Position numbers and translations under genes: made by a program
Notes under the pieces: generated by a model
What the model was told of the DNA's origin: nothing
Seen by the model: the letters and a program-made list of their open reading frames with translations, nothing else
The model's database searches: none
Shown here: positions 6,351 through 7,784 of the stretch, one piece after another
Position numbering within the stretch: the first letter of the stretch is position 1
Layout of the letters: every line of letters begins with the position of its first letter
Assembly: GCA_947379685.1 (NCBI GenBank)
Contig: CANCOG010000225.1
Location: forward strand, 1-7,784
DNA: 7,784 nt
Reading direction: 5' to 3'
Source: Flavipsychrobacter stenotrophus
GTDB taxonomy: Bacteria; Bacteroidota; Bacteroidia; Chitinophagales; Chitinophagaceae

Positions 6351-6870
6351 AATAAACTGCTTTCCTGTGGTGGGGCAAATTACTTTCTTTAGGTCACAAA
6401 GGACTATTGCATTTTTCTATCTGGCATTTTACAGGAAACAATTAACAAATGGATAGCCTGGGTTTTACGCACAACGAAACACCCCCGCCGGAATTAATAG
6501 AATATTATTTCAAAATAAACCAACCATTTGCCGGCATTTTAATGTCTATTTAAGACGGTGATTGCGCATTTTTTCAATAAAAGTAAAATGCAAAATTTCA
6601 GTAAATTTACAAAATTGAAAACCAATACCTTACGCAGATGATTTACAAACACCAATTACCCGCGCTTTGAATTGCATTAAAGGAGATAGCCAATGAAAAT
6701 GTGGATAAAAGTAATTGAGAACTTTAATGCACATTCAATTAACCTTTTCAAAATGTTAAAGCAAATTTGAACAGGGCGAAGTAGATTTAATATTAAATGT
6801 GAATAGATTTTCATAACTTGCAGGAGTTTTTTACCCCAAACAATCCGTTTATCGTTAATAAGGTACGACA
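6351..6870. other. 520-base divergent spacer
   Basis: This A/T-rich region separates the minus-strand FMN reductase from the plus-strand surface protein, so it must hold both promoters. No convincing TTTG/TAnnTTTG pair was found for either; TAGATTTT at 6804-6811 is a partial -7 match for the plus-strand gene. An 8-base inverted repeat (TTTCCTGT 6361-6368 / ACAGGAAA 6431-6438) flanks the FMN reductase promoter area. A short ORF with a good ribosome binding site lies at 6693-6770. Otherwise I see nothing in it. Confidence 0.55.
6681..6770 (+). CDS. Possible 25-residue small ORF with strong Shine-Dalgarno
   Basis: The sequence AAAGGAGA ends 6 bases before an ATG at 6693 (ribosome binding site about 6679-6686), the best Shine-Dalgarno match in the window. 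The frame runs 25 codons to TGA at 6768-6770. The peptide begins MKMWIKVIENF and ends FKMLKQI; it is basic and alternates hydrophobic and polar residues, so an amphipathic helix is possible. It ends 100 bases before the surface-protein ATG, so it could be a leader peptide or small protein on the same transcript, or chance. I do not recognise it. Confidence 0.3.
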
Positions 6871-7784
6871 ATGAGACTTAAAATTTACTCCAGACTATTG
6901 TGCATTTGTTTGCTTTTGGTCCTTTTCAGTGGCAAAAGCTTCGCTCAGTTAACCGTTACAGCCGATTCGGTTGCCTGCGGTGCAACCAGTGACACAATCA
7001 GGGCTAGCATGAGCGGCTATGTACCCTCGGCTACCGGTATCACGGGAGATGACTCATGGTCAGGAGTGCTTTCTATTGGTTTTACATTTAACTTTTATGG
7101 AACAGGTCATAGTACTTGTATCATCGGTTCTAACGGAGCCATCAGTTTCAACACCGGACTTGCTGGTGGTGGGTTTGCATGGTCTATAACTGCAGCATTA
7201 GCAGGGAACTCCGCAGTATACAACTGTATTTGCGGCCCCTGGTGCGATATTTGCCTGCCCTGCGGAAGCGGCGGCATAATTACTTATGCCACCGTTGGTA
7301 CTGCACCTTACAGGAAATTTGTGGCAACATGGTGCCACACACCTATGTTCAGCTGCACCAGCCAATGGACGACCTCGCAAATTGTATTGTATGAAACTAC
7401 CGATATTATTGAGGTACATATCGCCCATAAATCTGTTTGTTCAGGGTGGAATGGCGGGAAGGCCATTGTAGGCGTTCAAAATGCCGGTGGCTCAGCATCT
7501 ACTGCCGCTCCTTCAAGAGACTATCCAACGGTTTGGTCTGCTACCAATGAAGGGTGGCAGTTTGCTCCTACAAGCGGAGGCAGCTCTTATGCTGTTTCTT
7601 CTATAACATTTGCGCCGGTTCCGTATGCTTCTTCTACTATCTATTGGTATGACAGTACTACAGGAGCTTATCTGGGTAGTGGTAACTACCTGCCTGTAGC
7701 ACCTGCGGGTGGTGTAGGTACCTACATTGCTGAGGCGGCTGGCTGCGATGACACTACCAAAACGTATTTCCACTTTAATATTGA
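6871..7784 (+). CDS. Secreted adhesin-like surface protein, 3' end cut by window
   Basis: The frame is open from ATG 6871 to the right edge (304 codons seen). It starts with a signal peptide (hydrophobic LLCICLLLVLF, likely cut after KSFA, residue 25). Residues about 60-235 look like the N-terminal beta-rich domain of large Bacteroidota surface proteins that often end in a gliding-motility-associated or T9SS C-terminal domain. Support comes from FTFNFYG at 71-77, IIGSNGAISFN at 84-94, then IVLYETTDIIEVHI, SVCSGWNGGKAIVGVQN and TNEGWQF. From about 240 an Ig-like segment follows (IYWYDSTTGAYLGSG, VGTYIAEAAGC). Mature cysteines are frequent, including C119, C121, C125, C128 and C131. A weak AAGG lies 7 bases before the ATG. 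The expected role is cell-surface adhesion or motility, by family inference; the sorting domain would lie beyond the window. No catalytic motif is seen. Confidence 0.85.
   Translation, partial: MRLKIYSRLLCICLLLVLFSGKSFAQLTVTADSVACGATSDTIRASMSGYVPSATGITGDDSWSGVLSIGFTFNFYGTGHSTCIIGSNGAISFNTGLAGGGFAWSITAALAGNSAVYNCICGPWCDICLPCGSGGIITYATVGTAPYRKFVATWCHTPMFSCTSQWTTSQIVLYETTDIIEVHIAHKSVCSGWNGGKAIVGVQNAGGSASTAAPSRDYPTVWSATNEGWQFAPTSGGSSYAVSSITFAPVPYASSTIYWYDSTTGAYLGSGNYLPVAPAGGVGTYIAEAAGCDDTTKTYFHFNI

Noticed and set aside
6677..6871. 64-codon minus-strand open frame ahead of the surface protein
   Set aside because: Its start overlaps the surface-protein ATG on the opposite strand, it lacks a ribosome binding site, and its hydrophobic look follows from A/T richness.
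1..7784. tRNA, rRNA, insertion sequence or transposase, phage or defence genes
   Set aside because: I saw no cloverleaf-like sequence, rRNA segment, transposase motif or terminal inverted repeats with target duplication, and no defence-system domains.

Overview
The window looks like chromosomal DNA from a Bacteroidota bacterium, most plausibly a Chitinophagaceae-like member. The NHL-repeat protein ends in a type IX secretion (T9SS) sorting tail (VYPNPTSDHISI followed by a basic end). The right-edge gene encodes a surface protein of the gliding/adhesin type. Start codons mostly lack Shine-Dalgarno sites, and the clearest promoter fits the Bacteroidota TTTG / TAnnTTTG pattern. These taxonomic points are inferred from family knowledge; no search was run.

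Layout from left to right. A minus-strand OmpR/PhoB-type response regulator (99-809) lies behind a minus-strand ExbD/TolR-like protein (917-1432). A 735-base spacer (1433-2167) without a convincing gene follows; it holds several inverted repeats. Next is a large minus-strand secreted protein (2168-3985) made of a signal peptide, six tandem NHL repeats of about 56 residues, two bacterial Ig-like domains and a T9SS tail. A second spacer (3986-4589) carries the NHL-gene promoter, a two-sided terminator-like hairpin and structured sequence that partly resembles the first spacer. A minus-strand pair follows: an NADPH-dependent FMN reductase-family flavoprotein (5850-6350) and, 9 bases downstream, a membrane-anchored calcineurin-like metallophosphoesterase (4590-5840). 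A divergent spacer (6351-6870) leads to a plus-strand secreted surface protein starting at 6871 that is cut by the right edge. A possible 25-residue ORF with an unusually good ribosome binding site lies in this last spacer.

Functionally this is mostly an ordinary envelope neighbourhood: signalling, a proton-motive-force-coupled transport subunit, two exported proteins, a membrane phosphoesterase and a flavoprotein. Only the FMN reductase and phosphoesterase look co-transcribed. I see no clear undescribed multi-gene system. The points worth checking are the motif shared by two spacers, the interleaved inverted repeats at 1853-1910, the small ORF at 6693-6770 and the cysteine cluster in the right-edge surface protein.
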